A DNA stretch of 64,000 nt from Anagrus nilaparvatae. Taxonomy: Eukaryota > Arthropoda > Insecta > Hymenoptera > Mymaridae. This document shows positions 33,801 through 44,927 of this stretch, one piece after another. Both the position numbers and the translations under genes were made by a program. The stretch spans positions 3,658,001 to 3,722,000 of the forward strand of contig JAKSXM010000272.1 in the NCBI GenBank assembly GCA_022575985.1, in the 5' to 3' direction. Numbering within the stretch: the first letter of the stretch is position 1; every line of letters starts with the position of its first letter. Below the pieces are notes generated by a model. That model had not been told where the DNA came from. It did not search any database and was given only the letters and a program-made list of their open reading frames with translations.

Positions 33801-36800
33801 TCACAATACATAAATCACAACAACAATTAAGGATGATGAGCTTAAGATATTATAGATTGAAATAAATGCTGATCTGAGTAAATACAATTCAATAGATGTG
33901 GTATCAATATTTCTGAAGAGTAATATTAGTTTATTATCTGGTATACTTCTCATAAAGAAGTCAGATTACTTACTGAATTTTGCAAAAGGTGGAATGTCTG
34001 GGGCTTGCTCCGATTCTACCAAGGGTTAATTATCTATTACTTAAGAATTGAATGGCTTTATAGAATTCACTATCTTGTCAAAATCTATAAGCCAATATAA
34101 ATTTTTGTTCACAAATTAAATTTTCTTATATATGAGTTTTGTAGAACCTATATATTATAAACATTTGTTTTAATATATGTATATGTCTGAAAACTAAACA
34201 ATAAAATTTAAAAATTAGATTCATATTTTGATGTGATAGTTTAAAATGTGATCAAACCCTTATTCCTAAGATAAATGTTAATAAAATAGAAATTTAAAAC
34301 TTTATCTTGAGGTAAAATTATATGAAGGATAGTAATTTTGAATCAACAGATAAAAGATTTGGAAAATTTGAAGAATAAGATTTAGAATATTTCAATTTAT
34401 AGAATATATGAAAATTATTGAAATTAAATTTTCTTTTTAGAATTTAATTCGACTATATTTTAAAGATGAGAGTTCTTGTTTGGAAAACAAATTAACTGTA
34501 TTTGAAATATATATCTATTTATGTAATATAAATAATATATTTGATGTATTTGTTCTTCGAATAATGTAGAAATTATAATTATTGTAAAAATACACTAAAA
34601 TGGTTGTTGAAGATCGATGAAAAGATAAATATTAATATATTTGTTGCCAATAGCAAAAATGTTTTAAAATCTACGTTATAGTAAAATTTTTTTTACAACT
34701 GAAGTGAAAAGGAATGTGATACTTTACTAACAACTAATAAATTTATAAGAAGTGACTTATATCTGTCTAATGAAAAATCAAAGGATTTAATTTACTACGT
34801 TTATTTAACTTGTTTTTACTACATTGTTAGTAAAATAAAGTTGAAAACAATTTTATGACATATTGAATAAAAATGACAACTGAGTACTTAAGATCGGAGG
34901 GAGTATTTATACTAAATTATGAATGATTTAGATGTTTCTTTAGCAATTAAGAATTGAATATTTTAAATTCATATCCAAATTCATACCTCAGTATGATATT
35001 CTTTATATTTATTTTGTGGATATATATTAAAATATACAAATGAATTAAATATGGTGACCTTTATAAAGATAAAATAGATAAGAGTATACAATAAATTTTA
35101 AGAGCAAATTCTAATCATAAAATCGTCTACTTATATTTTTGAAGCGAGAAATAAAGATGAGTTCAAAATAAAATTTTACAATAAATTGAGATAGATTTTA
35201 ATTTTGAAGTTATCCTAACTTGTATATAATTAATATTTGTGATGAGCTATTCTTAATGACGAAGAAAGGTTACAAGACTGAACTTGAATTAAAATTCTTC
35301 AGGAAATAAAATTAATTTATTTGTATAACTATGAAGAGATGAGTTTTATTAAAAGAAATGAACGTTTTAAGATGTGTCAAAAATTTTAAATTATCTTCTA
35401 AGCTAAAGACTAGATGAGTACAAAATTAAATAGGCAATTATGAATTAAATATATGAGTTAATACGTTATCAACTCGAAATCGACGATATTCTATGTTTAT
35501 TTATTAGAAAAATTATTAATCTCAACACCTAACTAATTTTTATATTGTGATAGTTTCTTCAAAAGTATAGACGAAATAAGGATGTGTTTGTGAAGTCCAT
35601 ATAGATATCACTAAAATATGGTATAAGACCAGATATTGACGTGTATTACCTGAAGTCAAATCAAGATATTTAATTTACTGAATATTTAAATAAATAGCAG
35701 AATAAGATGTGAAAATCTAATACCTTGTAGTCCTAGAACTATTATATATTGACGATTAGATTTTTCATAAATGATCATTAATGATATATGATTCGTATTT
35801 TAATATGAGAAAAATCTTTACCGGAGTTACATTTTAGATTTGAACTTCCTTGAGAATTTAAAACATGCTGACTGCATTGAAATAAACTCTAAACTTTAGA
35901 CATGTATTTATAAGTATTATTATATTAATGAAGTACTTTAGTGAATTAATTTCCCTTTGATCTGAATCAAGATAAGTTTATGAATATGTGATACTATTCA
36001 AACGTAGAAAAGATGATTCTCGAGAAGGTTTTGATTTAAATAAGGAAATTTGACTCATAAAATTTTGATGAGATATTTAAAGAGAATTATTTGAAATATC
36101 AAGAACGGAGGGAGAGTGTAAAAGAAAACAAAGTTAACAAAATTTTAATTAAAATCGAAAATTTTGTTATCTATTGATAAATAAAATTGATCAAAAATCT
36201 GATCATTATAATAAATTAATGCAATTTTTTAAAATAGATGGGGGGAGTAGATATTGTAGCAAGCTATGTCTTATAAAATTGCATATAATTTGTCTTTTAC
36301 AAAATGAATAGAAATCGTATATCATGTAAACTTGTAGAAAACTATTAATGAAATTAATCGATTTTAGGTAGCATAATTAATTTTTCAGATTCGAGAAAAA
36401 TAGGAAAGATGAAAATACTATATTTCAGAGGATTTTGATAATTAGAAAACTTAAGATTAGAAATCAAAATATTTTACAAAAATAAAATATTTAATGATAA
36501 ATAGATGAAATTTAAATTACAAGATGAATGGACGTGAAAAGCCTTTACTAACGACGTAGATAAATAAATTTAAATCTAAACTCTTGCAGTTCTTAACCAT
36601 GATAGAATTAGATGAGTCTCAAGAAATAGAATAAGTATCTTTCATTAAAGAAGATTAAGAATGATTTTATTTACATACTCTAAAAGTGGGACTAATTTAC
36701 CCATTAATTGATGACAATTTTAAAATTACTTATTAAAATTAGACGCAGCAATAATTTTGAGTAATAGTATGGTTCAGTTAAAATTAAACTAAAGAAAAGA

Positions 36801-37724
36801 ATTTTAAATTATTTATGATACACAATGTTCAAATATATAAAAATGATTTAAGAAGAGTCTTTAAAATGGCGTGAAAAAGTATAAAATTTAAGTCAACTCA
36901 GAAATGAATAGAATGGAAAGAAAGATATGTTTCCATAAGAATTTCAGAGAAATAAGATATTTTAATCATTTGAGTCTGTGAAAAGTATGAACAAATTTCT
37001 TAATGACTTAAGGAAAATGAAAGTTATATTAGACGAGACACATTAAAATTATATTATGACATTGGCATTAAATTGAAAACGTTTACAAAAATCATATGGA
37101 ATGAAATGATCCTTATTAAAGAAAATGGCTAATTATTATATTGCAAAAGGATTTTAGATGAGTACTGAAAATTTTAATGAAACTAAAATTAACTTTTTAG
37201 GAGACAACTAAGCTATTATCAAATATTTCATTTATTACTTTAAAGAAGTAAATCTGTAGCTTTGAGTTATATGTGTTTGAGTGTACATTCAAAACTAATT
37301 GGTTGCGAATATTATGAATTATAAAATAATTAATTGATAAGCAGGCTTGTATTAAGATTATTTTAGAACTATAATTAATCTGATAAATTTGTCAAGCGCA
37401 ATATTTTATGATGTGTTATATTAGAAAAGAAAAGTTACAAATACAGTTTCTTTAAACTGACGTCAAAACTAATAATAACGACTGTTTTCCTTGGTTCGAT
37501 GATGATATTACTTAATCTCGTAATTTTGTGATGTCTGTGTTAAAGATGTGTCTTAGCAATAAATTTAGGCGCGAAATTGATGTGAAAAGGATTGTATTCT
37601 AGAGTGTGTTGTAAAAGAGTGTTTTTGATTTTGATGAGCGAATAATATTTATTTGATATGCTTTTTGATTATTTTGTTTCAGATAAATAGTTAGCTGTTG
37701 GATGTGCTCGAGATCGGGAGGGAG

Positions 37725-38001
37725 TGTTGGAGTGTGGCGCTCTCTACCACATCATGTATATACTAAAGTAAAAGAAGGAAGGGACGCCGACTCTTCAGTG
37801 CTTGTATAGCAACCGTCGTATCGACATCGTTCTCTCTATATTGTATCGGCGTGTTCGACATTTTATAATAACTAATTATTAACTATATTTTAGTGTAATT
37901 AAGACGTGATTATTAAGTTTAAGATTTAGACGTGAATAAACATTGAGTGTTATATAAAATATAAATAAGTGTTTTTATTTAAATAACCCACAAACCTAAT
38001 A
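37725..38001 (+). repeat. 3' LTR, 277 bp
   Basis: Matches 30621-30897. The polypurine tract lies immediately upstream (37711-37724) and satellite sequence follows directly. Confidence 0.95.
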
Positions 38002-38206
38002 AAAAAAAATTGGTATATTTTGTATTTTTTTGTGAAAACAATTTTAGAAAAAAATATAAGTACTTTCATGGAAATAAATGAGGTATTACATCCAAATTAA
38101 AAAAAAAAAAAGTACCTCGAGCTTTTTTGGTGAAAAAATTTTTGAAAAAAAAATTAGGTCTTAATTCCATAATGTTTGTGAAATATCAGCGATTACATAC
38201 GTACTT
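38002..38206 (-). repeat. Satellite array, inverted, last segment
   Basis: Reverse-complement monomers A and C follow the LTR element and complete the order C-B-A-C-B-A-C across all insertions. The segment ends in TTACATACGTACTTACACAC. Confidence 0.75.
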
Positions 38207-38229
38207 ACACACACACACACACACACACT
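38207..38229. repeat. (AC)n microsatellite
   Basis: The short AC run is followed by TATGAGGAACCAAAA, mirroring the (TG)n and GAGGAACC arrangement beside the first satellite array at 9.6-9.76 kb. Confidence 0.9.
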
Positions 38230-38284
38230 CTATGAGGAACCAAAAATAATAAAAACAGGGAGGAAAAAAAATTCTTTCAAAAAA

Positions 38285-38389
38285 ACTTAAAGCGCCTAAA
38301 AGACTAACTGAAAAGCTTATCGAAACGACAAAGTTGACAGGTAAAGTTATGTGTGAAATGTCAACATACTTCAGTTTGGCAATTTAACG
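38285..38389 (+). pseudogene. Mutator-like transposase, piece before the hAT-like insertion
   Basis: The frame L-T-E-K-L-I-E...Y-F-S-L-A-I matches the family region between the E-C-x2-H-V block and the N-P-x-S-V-x-K-M block. It leads directly on to 39546 once the palindrome is removed, where Q-R-N-P-D-S-V-E-K-M follows. Confidence 0.55.
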
Positions 38390-38390
38390 C

Positions 38391-39544
38391 ACAGTGGGGA
38401 AAAATAAAAAAAAAGGGGACAAAAAAAAGATCAGTCTGTGGTTACATCTAAAATAAATTCTGTTTTAGTAGAAATTTGTCAAAATATGTAATCTTCAAAT
38501 AAAGTGGTAGCAGAAGTATTTAAAAAAAATTTCTTAAAAAAGTTCACCGGCCTGGTACGGTGGCTCCGAGTTCAAAAAAATTAAAAATCATTAAAATTAA
38601 AAAATATATATATATATAAATAAGTTTATATGATTAAAAAAACATTATTTAAAGTATTTTTTATGTTTGCTAAGGTTTCTGAAAATCTACATACACATAT
38701 ATACTAGCAGTACATATGAGCAATTTGCAAATTTCTGTCACTAAATATGAATTATATAGATTTTTATACAACAATTATTTTATTTTATGTTAACTAAGTG
38801 ATGAAAATCAAATTTCAGTATATTTTTACACATATGCATGCGTGTGAGTGTGTGTGTGTGTGTGTTTAGTTTTGAAATATCTTTCAGTTGCATTGATTTA
38901 TTTAATCATAAATAAGATTTATTGTACATATATCGACGGTTCCTAGGAATAAGATCGTTATTCGCCGAGAGTAACAAAGACTCCCACATCTCGTATTCTT
39001 TATACATTGAAATGTCGGCGTCTTTGCTACTCTCGGCGAATAACGATCTTATTCCTAGGGACCGTCGATATACACTCACACACACTCACACGCATGCATA
39101 TGTGTAAAAATATACTGAAATTTGATTTTCATCACTTAAAAAACATAAAATAAAACAATTGTAGTATAAAAATCTATATAATTCATATTTAGTGACAGAA
39201 ATTTGCAAATTGCTCATATGCATGTACTGCTAGTATATATGTGTGCGTAGATTTTCAAAAACCTTAGAAAACATAAAAAATTCTTTAAATAACGTTTTTT
39301 TAATCATATAAACTTATTTATACATATATTTTTTTTTATGGTAATGATTTTTAATTTTTTTGATCTCGGAGCCACCGTACCAGGCCGGTCAACTTTTTTA
39401 AGAAATTTTTTTTAATACTTCTGCTACCACTTTATTTGAAGATTACATATTTTGACAAATTTCTACTAAAACAGATTTTATTTTAGATGTAACCACAGAC
39501 TGATCTTTTTTTTGTCCCCTTTTTTTTTATTTTTCCCCACTGTG
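38391..39544. mobile_element. hAT-like palindromic MITE inserted in the Mutator-like pseudogene
   Basis: The ends are CACAGTGGGGAAAAAT and its inverse. The arms (38391-38860 and 39073-39544) are inverted copies including AGATCAGTCTGTGGTTACAT and GGCCTGGTACGGTGGCTCC. Flanks TTAACGCA (left) and CAACGCA (right) look like an imperfect 8-bp duplication of the gene sequence, and the CAGTGG end with 8 bp fits hAT. The middle carries a second small foldback (38930-39072). There is no transposase. Confidence 0.75.
38930..39072. repeat. Inner 143-bp hairpin
   Basis: TATATCGACGGT, CCTAGGAATAAGATCGTTAT and TCGCCGAGAGTA pair with an inverted copy (39028-39072) across a ~50-bp loop. It is more G+C rich than its surroundings. 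It could be an independent MITE or a hairpin RNA source. The sequence alone does not decide. Confidence 0.7.
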
Positions 39545-39545
39545 C

Positions 39546-40126
39546 AACGCAATCCTGATTCTGTTGAGAAAATGAAAATGTTGAGTTATTTTCATAAAAT
39601 ACCAACAGAAAAAAACCCACAGCACCAATTTTGTGATATAAGTTGGTGTAAGTTTCTAAAATGCCAAGCTAATAATCAAACTCATACACATAGGCCACCA
39701 CTTGATCCATTGGCCCAAAAACATGTAAAACCAATCTTTGACAGCTTCACGGAGGAAAAATTGCTAACTCACTGCCTGGGTAAAAATACACAGAATAATA
39801 ACGAAAGCTTTAATAAGACGATTTGGCAGTTGTCGCCAAAACATTCTTACAATAGTAAATTAATAGTTGACATATGTGGTATGATTTCCACATGAATATA
39901 TAATGAAGGTTTTATTACTGTTCTTAAAATTATGGAAACCCTTGGTGTTAAAGTTGGTCCATTTGCGTTGACATACTTAAATGAAAGAGATATGATTCGA
40001 GTCATAAAAGTTAACCACGTAAGCTCCGATCTCGCTAAAAAAGTTAAACTGGACAAAAAACAAGAAAATTCGGCACAGGTAGAGCTTTATAAAGAAATAA
40101 AGGGTTACTATATGGACCTGGTATGA
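39546..40126 (+). pseudogene. Mutator-like transposase, C-terminal part
   Basis: The frame reads N-P-D-S-V-E-K-M, then P-Q-H-Q-F-C, S-W-C-K and the hallmark C-L-G-K-N-T-Q-N-N-N-E-S-F-N with I-W following. An in-frame stop is at 39893. Beyond it the conserved pattern continues (Y-N-E-G-F, L-G-V-K-V-G-P, L-N-E-R-D) to the TGA at 40126, with K-rich residues as usual for the family end. The first ~11 residues of the raw open frame belong to the hAT-like insertion. Confidence 0.65.
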
Positions 40127-40207
40127 ACCAAGATGCAGAATTATAAAATATTCAAAGGTAATTGCAACTTTTCCTTACACAAAACTTTAAAGGCGTTTAT
40201 CTCGAAA

Positions 40208-40540
40208 CTTACTTTTTTAAATTTGTCCGCACGATTACAATAAAATTAATCGCTTAATTTGAATTTTCTTTTTTTTATTTTGTTTAATATTTATCTAAGA
40301 TGGCATTTACCTACGAAGAAGTTAATCGGACTATTAATAAAAATTTTTTAGTGGGATAATGCCAAAAAATGAGGTCTGTTTTCGACAATTTTCGTTTTTT
40401 ACATGTAACTTTTTTATTATTCAAGATTTTTCTTTCTCCATAGGTAAATGCCAAGTTCAAAGCGTCCAGAATAACATGCTTTTTTTTTGTTTCAGATAAA
40501 CTTGGCCAGAGGAATCGTGCGGACAACTTTTTTTTTTACT
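40208..40540. mobile_element. Imperfect foldback MITE, ~330 bp
   Basis: TTTGTCCGCACGATT (left) pairs with AATCGTGCGGACAA (right), and GGCATTTACCTA pairs with TAGGTAAATGCC inside. Intervening arms are more diverged. No gene is seen. Confidence 0.6.
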
Positions 40541-41610
40541 TCATCACTTTGGGGCCAATTTTGAAGTACTTATTCAAATCCAAAAAAATAATCATCAAAA
40601 TTCAATGTTAAATAATCTACCAAAATAAAAAAAAAAAATTATTTCTTATCCAGTAGATTTTGTTTTAAAAATCCACAAAGTTTCCTTGAAATTTACGCAT
40701 TTCAAAACGAATCCTCCCTTAAAAGTGGCAATAGAATGAAAGCTACATTTATAACTAAACAGGGGTTAGTATACAAGAGATTTTTTAGGGTTTTATTATA
40801 TATTTTATCCATAAAAAAATAAATAGAAAATAAAACCCCGATTTTATAAACCATATAAAGTTAATTTTTTAAACAATTGTTTATTATCTATACTATAACT
40901 GGATATTAGACAAATTTATTATTTTTTTTAAAAGTATTTAGGATTCTAAAGGCACCAGCAAAATGCCTCATTATAACTGAAAATAATAAATTTCCTAAGG
41001 TTCCTTAAAGTACGAGTTTTGTCATGGGCTTCAGATATGATGCTGTTGCCTAAATACAATGGGAAATTTATAAATTTATTTTTTTAAGTTGTAATTACGC
41101 ATTTTGCTTGTGCATAAAATAATTCAGTCTAATATAGATAATAAACATTAGAAAAAGCTGAAAAATCTCTGATATGCCATATCAAAGCTATTATTCTAGA
41201 ATAAAGATAAAATTTAAAAAATCTTTTCTTTCTTCTCTCTTGTTTCAAATAAAAATTTTTTAGTTAATGTGCCTACAATAATTATTACTAATACTATTAC
41301 ATGATATTGTATTGCCATGTAATGATCCATGTGCCCTCTGAGAGGCAAAGAGAGAAATAATTTATTCTGGTTCTTAATTTTCTTTAAAAAAAAAAAATTC
41401 AATGACACATACTTTCCTAATAGAATTTTTGGTAAAACTATTATCCACGTATGTATTTGTATCACAAGTATGAAGGGTGCTCTATCTATTACAGGGGTTT
41501 TTCGTGCAGAATATTTGTAACTGAAATATTTAGCTATATAATTATTTATTATACTATTTTAATGGAAGAATCAGTACTTTGAAAAATATAAACAATAAAA
41601 TTTATAATAT
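40541..41610. other. AT-rich stretch without recognised gene
   Basis: I see no conserved motif. Two short overlapping open frames around 41214-41520 on opposite strands have no recognisable features. Confidence 0.45.
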
Positions 41611-41943
41611 TTATTTTTTTAAACAAATGCTACCTTTTTAATTTTTGTAATTTTTGGGCCTTAAAAGCCTGAGATCCCAGATGTGAGCAACTTGGATCAA
41701 AATTCTGGTTGGCTCATATTGAAAATCATTTACTTCTAGAGTGAGGTATAGTGGGAAATTTTTCGCTGACCTAAACCTTTTCAGTAATGAGTTACAGCTT
41801 GTTTAAAAAAAAAAATTAAAAATGCTCGGAAATTAATAGCCAAGCAGAATTTTGATCCAAGTTGCCCAGATTTGGAATCTCAAGCTTTTATAACCAAAAA
41901 ATTACAAAAATTTAACAGGTCGTATTTGTTTAAACAAATAAGC
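41611..41943. mobile_element. Foldback MITE, ~333 bp
   Basis: The left arm (TTTAAACAAATGC..., CAACTTGGATCAAAATTCTG) and the right arm (CAGAATTTTGATCCAAGTTG, ...TTTGTTTAAACAAATA) are inverted copies of about 110 bp around a ~110-bp centre. No gene is seen. Confidence 0.7.
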
Positions 41944-42026
41944 ATTATCAATTTTTTTGTTTATATTCTGGTACCAAATACAGAAAGCATTGATTTTTTC
42001 ATTAAAAAATAATTATAAATAAAAAT

Positions 42027-42752
42027 TTATAACCGGTTTGTGTAACTACACAACCAACGAGCATGGAACATGTTCACTTATAACACGGATAATAAAGTAT
42101 CTATTGTGTTCATAATATAAATATTTATATGCAAATATTTATATTTTGATTTTTATTATAGAAATCATGCTGCTTAAACATCAAAGTGAATAAAGTTAAT
42201 TAAATTTTCAAATTATTATAGATTTTTAAATAATACGAATTTATTTTTTATTAATTTTTACAATAAATTCTTTAAAAATTCTGCACCAATGGTCCCTAGG
42301 TACTTCTGCATCAATGCTCCCTAGGTACTTATGCACCAAAGGTCTTTAGGGACTTCTGCACTAAAGGTTCCTAGGTACTTCAGCACCAAAGGTCTTTAGA
42401 ATACTTCTGCACCAAAGGTCTTTAGGTACTTCTGCACCATAGGTCTCTAGGTACTTCTGCACCAATGCTCTCTAGGTACTTCTACACCAAAAGTCCCTGA
42501 ATCGAAAATATTCTAAGTCCATTTGACCCCCTCCCTAAAAACGTCAATTTTTGACCCCCCCCCTAAAAGCGTCAATTTTTGACCCCCCCTAAAAACGTCA
42601 ATTTTTTACCCCCCCCTAAAAACGTCAATTTTTGACCCCCCCCTAAAAGCGTCAATTTTTGACCCCCCCATAAAAACGTCAATTTTTGACCCCCCCCCCT
42701 GCCAAGCCAGACTTTTTCAAATACCCCATCCAATGAACATGTTCCATGTTAA
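42027..42752 (+). mobile_element. Minisatellite-bearing element bounded by CATGGAACATGTT (copy 2)
   Basis: It has the same ends as copy 1: TTATAACCGGTTTGTGTAA, then GCATGGAACATGTT, and the right end GAACATGTTCCATGTTAA. Internal arrays differ: about nine ~24-bp units CTAGGTACTTCTGCACCAA (42285-42495) and about six ~29-bp units GACCCCCCCCTAAAAACGTC (42525-42710). The junction CTAAGTC...TTTGACCCCC is conserved between copies. Confidence 0.7.
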
Positions 42753-43837
42753 TATATATCTAAAATATTTTAGTTAAAAATATGCCGCGAAAAAAACACT
42801 CAGTGGCGGATAGAACGACCTTAAATACTATGCATAAAATAGTATATTAAATATTATTGTATACTTATATTTTCGTTCAAAAATAATAACATTTTTTATG
42901 ACAGTCATTTTTTTGCGGATTTAATACCTAATTTTGTACCTCATTTTTTTCTTTTACAAGTAATAGTTTAGAAATATCCTTATTACTCGATTTCTCGAAT
43001 TTAATGCGTAATTTTTTGAAAATTTTTATGTAACCACCATTTATAATTTAAAAGTTTTTAAAAAAGTGTGATATGTATAATAATAATTATTATATTAATA
43101 CTAATAAATTATATTGTATTTCATTCTACATCATGTTAATACTATAAGGACATCAAGGGTCATGTGTACTAGAGAGAGAAATAATTAATTCCGGTTTTTA
43201 ATATAAAATTTATTCTCTTAAAAAAAATATTTATGACTTATATTAATACAGTTTTTGGTATAAAAATATTCTCCGTTTTTTTATATTGCATAAGTATTAA
43301 TGGAAAATGAAATAGATTCAAGAAGTATAAAAGACCCCTCCTAAGAAGTTATTATTTCTTGTTGGTGCTTTTGATGATTTAAACATGTTTTTTGCTCGAA
43401 ATATGTCGAATTAGTAATCATTTTTAAGGAGAAGAAAGAAAAGACAGCAATAATTCCTTATGAAAAAGCGCTTGTTGTGCGAGAAAGAGAAAAAAGACAT
43501 TTATACTCCTGCAGCCAGACAGGAGCAAAGGTCTGTAATGGCTGACAAAACTTAAAGCCAGCATTACCATAAGTCGTCGACCAATGGTTATCTTGCGTCG
43601 ATAAAAGAAGAAACACATAAAAACTAAATACCATAAGTCGATTTACAATAGTTATTCAAAACATAACTGGTATACAAGTGTGAAGGCATCAAACCACCAA
43701 AACTCGAGGCCAACTACAAAAAAGAATAAGACGGATCCTGTTTGTAGATCCTTGTTGCTCCTCTAATAACCAGCTCGTCATGAATTCGTGAGTAAATTAA
43801 GGGTCTAAAGAGAGTAGATATTTGTAGACTCCCGCTT
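42753..43837. other. AT-rich stretch, little recognised
   Basis: 43430-43837 probably belongs to the decayed 3' part of the non-LTR element at 43838-44190, read on the minus strand. The rest shows nothing I can support. Confidence 0.35.
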
Positions 43838-44190
43838 TAAAGCTATTAAGTGAGTGTAAAAACCTGATTTCAGAGGGAAATGAATTCCAGAAAATGGAAG
43901 GATTGAGCTCCGCAGCCTTTCAATTTAGGCAAGAAAAGTTTCTTAGTTTTTAGTACACCTCGCGCATTGTTCTTAGGTGTAAATTTTATAAATAATTCTG
44001 TAAGATAATCGGGTTGGTTAAATCGAAGAATTTTGTACATCAAAATGTCTTCAAAGTAAAGCCTTCGGATGTCAGAGCATAACCAACCAAGCTTTTTCCT
44101 GTAAAGGGTTATGTAAGTATCTTTGCGTACTCCGAAGATGTATCTCAGTCCAGATTTACTAAGGCGCTGCAGTCGTGCTTATCGCATTTA
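43838..44190 (-). pseudogene. Non-LTR retrotransposon ORF2 C-terminus remnant
   Basis: Read on the minus strand, the frame L-Q-R-L-S-K-S-G-L-R-Y-I-F-G-V-R, Y-R-K-K-L-G-W-L, R-R-L-Y-F, R-F-N-Q-P-D-Y-L and R-G-V-L-K-T-K matches the conserved tail after the reverse transcriptase in Jockey/CR1-like elements. A stop follows the segment F-H-F-L-E-F-I-S-L. No RT domain is present, so this is a 5'-truncated or decayed copy. Confidence 0.6.
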
Positions 44191-44199
44191 CTTCAATAT

Positions 44200-44390
44200 T
44201 TTTCTGTTGCTTAAAAAAATTTTGTTTCACTACAAATTTTTAATTATGCAAACACATTCAAACTATTCAGAGCAGCGTAGGTGAAACATTAATGAAAAAT
44301 TATAGGTTTTGGTTCGGCGGTACTTGAGTCATTAGGGTACAGACCGACAGACAGACAAATAAATCTTTAAATATATGTATGTACTTTATG
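44200..44390 (+). repeat. Dispersed repeat, 'GGGTACAGACAGACA' type, partial
   Basis: It contains TTAATTATGCAAACACATTC, GAGCAGCGTAGGTGAAACAT and CTTGAGTCATTAGGGTACAG and then ends in AATAAATCTTTAAATATA. The GC hairpin part is missing. Confidence 0.7.
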
Positions 44391-44925
44391 TTTAACCTCT
44401 TGAACCTTACGTTATGTCGGAGGTCACCAACAATTAACACAAGCAGCTACCGAACCGCATATTTTGCTTTTATTTCCTCGGAAGTCGATATATACATAGA
44501 GATATATACCGCTTTTTCCTTTATTGGAAAATAACTCTAGGTTCTGGAAGCATGTGGATGAATTGTCAGTGAAACTGCAGGATTAGAAGGTGAATTAAAG
44601 GATTGATGAAGGGATTGAGGGATTTTTAGGGTTTGGGAGGCCAATTGCGGTCTAAAGGTCCGACTTTTTGTAGGAGCCATGCTGACAATTCCGTCTTTAA
44701 AACACAGAGTTGCATTTCTACAACTCTATGCTTTAAAAGAGGCGCGAAAAACCTTAGAAAAACGCCCTCTATGCATGACATACGGAGGCAAGTAAATGGC
44801 ACTTTCCATTTCATCTTGCCCCCTGCGACTCGGCAGCTAGCTCTACTCTCCCTTCTTAAAATAAATATTTAATTTTATTAAATATTCATTTCCAGAAAAA
44901 AAAGTTGTCACTGCTCTGTATGCGA
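44391..44925. other. Unassigned stretch
   Basis: Two overlapping open frames of 62 and 79 codons lie at 44626-44872 on opposite strands. Neither has recognisable motifs. A short inverted pair CACAGAGTTG/CAACTCTATG occurs near 44710. Confidence 0.4.
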
Positions 44926-44927
44926 AC

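Larger units (their letters stand above)
30621..38001 (+). mobile_element. Non-autonomous LTR retrotransposon (LARD-like, probably Ty1/copia-derived)
   Basis: Identical 277-bp LTRs flank about 6.8 kb. The leader begins GGTCATGGGCCGCAG, resembling the copia leader and primer-binding region. A purine tract GATCGGGAGGGAG precedes the 3' LTR. A run of A on both sides fits a 5-bp AAAAA duplication. The interior has no open frame longer than 71 codons and no RT, integrase or Gag motif that I could find in any frame. Identical LTRs mean recent insertion, so loss of coding is not simple decay after insertion. An ATG at 31115 opens only a short frame. Confidence 0.8.

Noticed and set aside
30898..37724. 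Hidden gag-pol in the LTR element
   Set aside because: I looked for Y-V-D-D-, D-D-E- and zinc-knuckle-type words on both strands and found none. A profile search is still the decisive test.
38922..39107. A 61-residue protein in the hairpin
   Set aside because: It spans both arms of the inner hairpin and a microsatellite.
42285..42710. Evenly spaced short repeats that could suggest a CRISPR array
   Set aside because: Units are contiguous 24- and 29-bp minisatellites without unique spacers, in eukaryotic DNA, with no cas genes.
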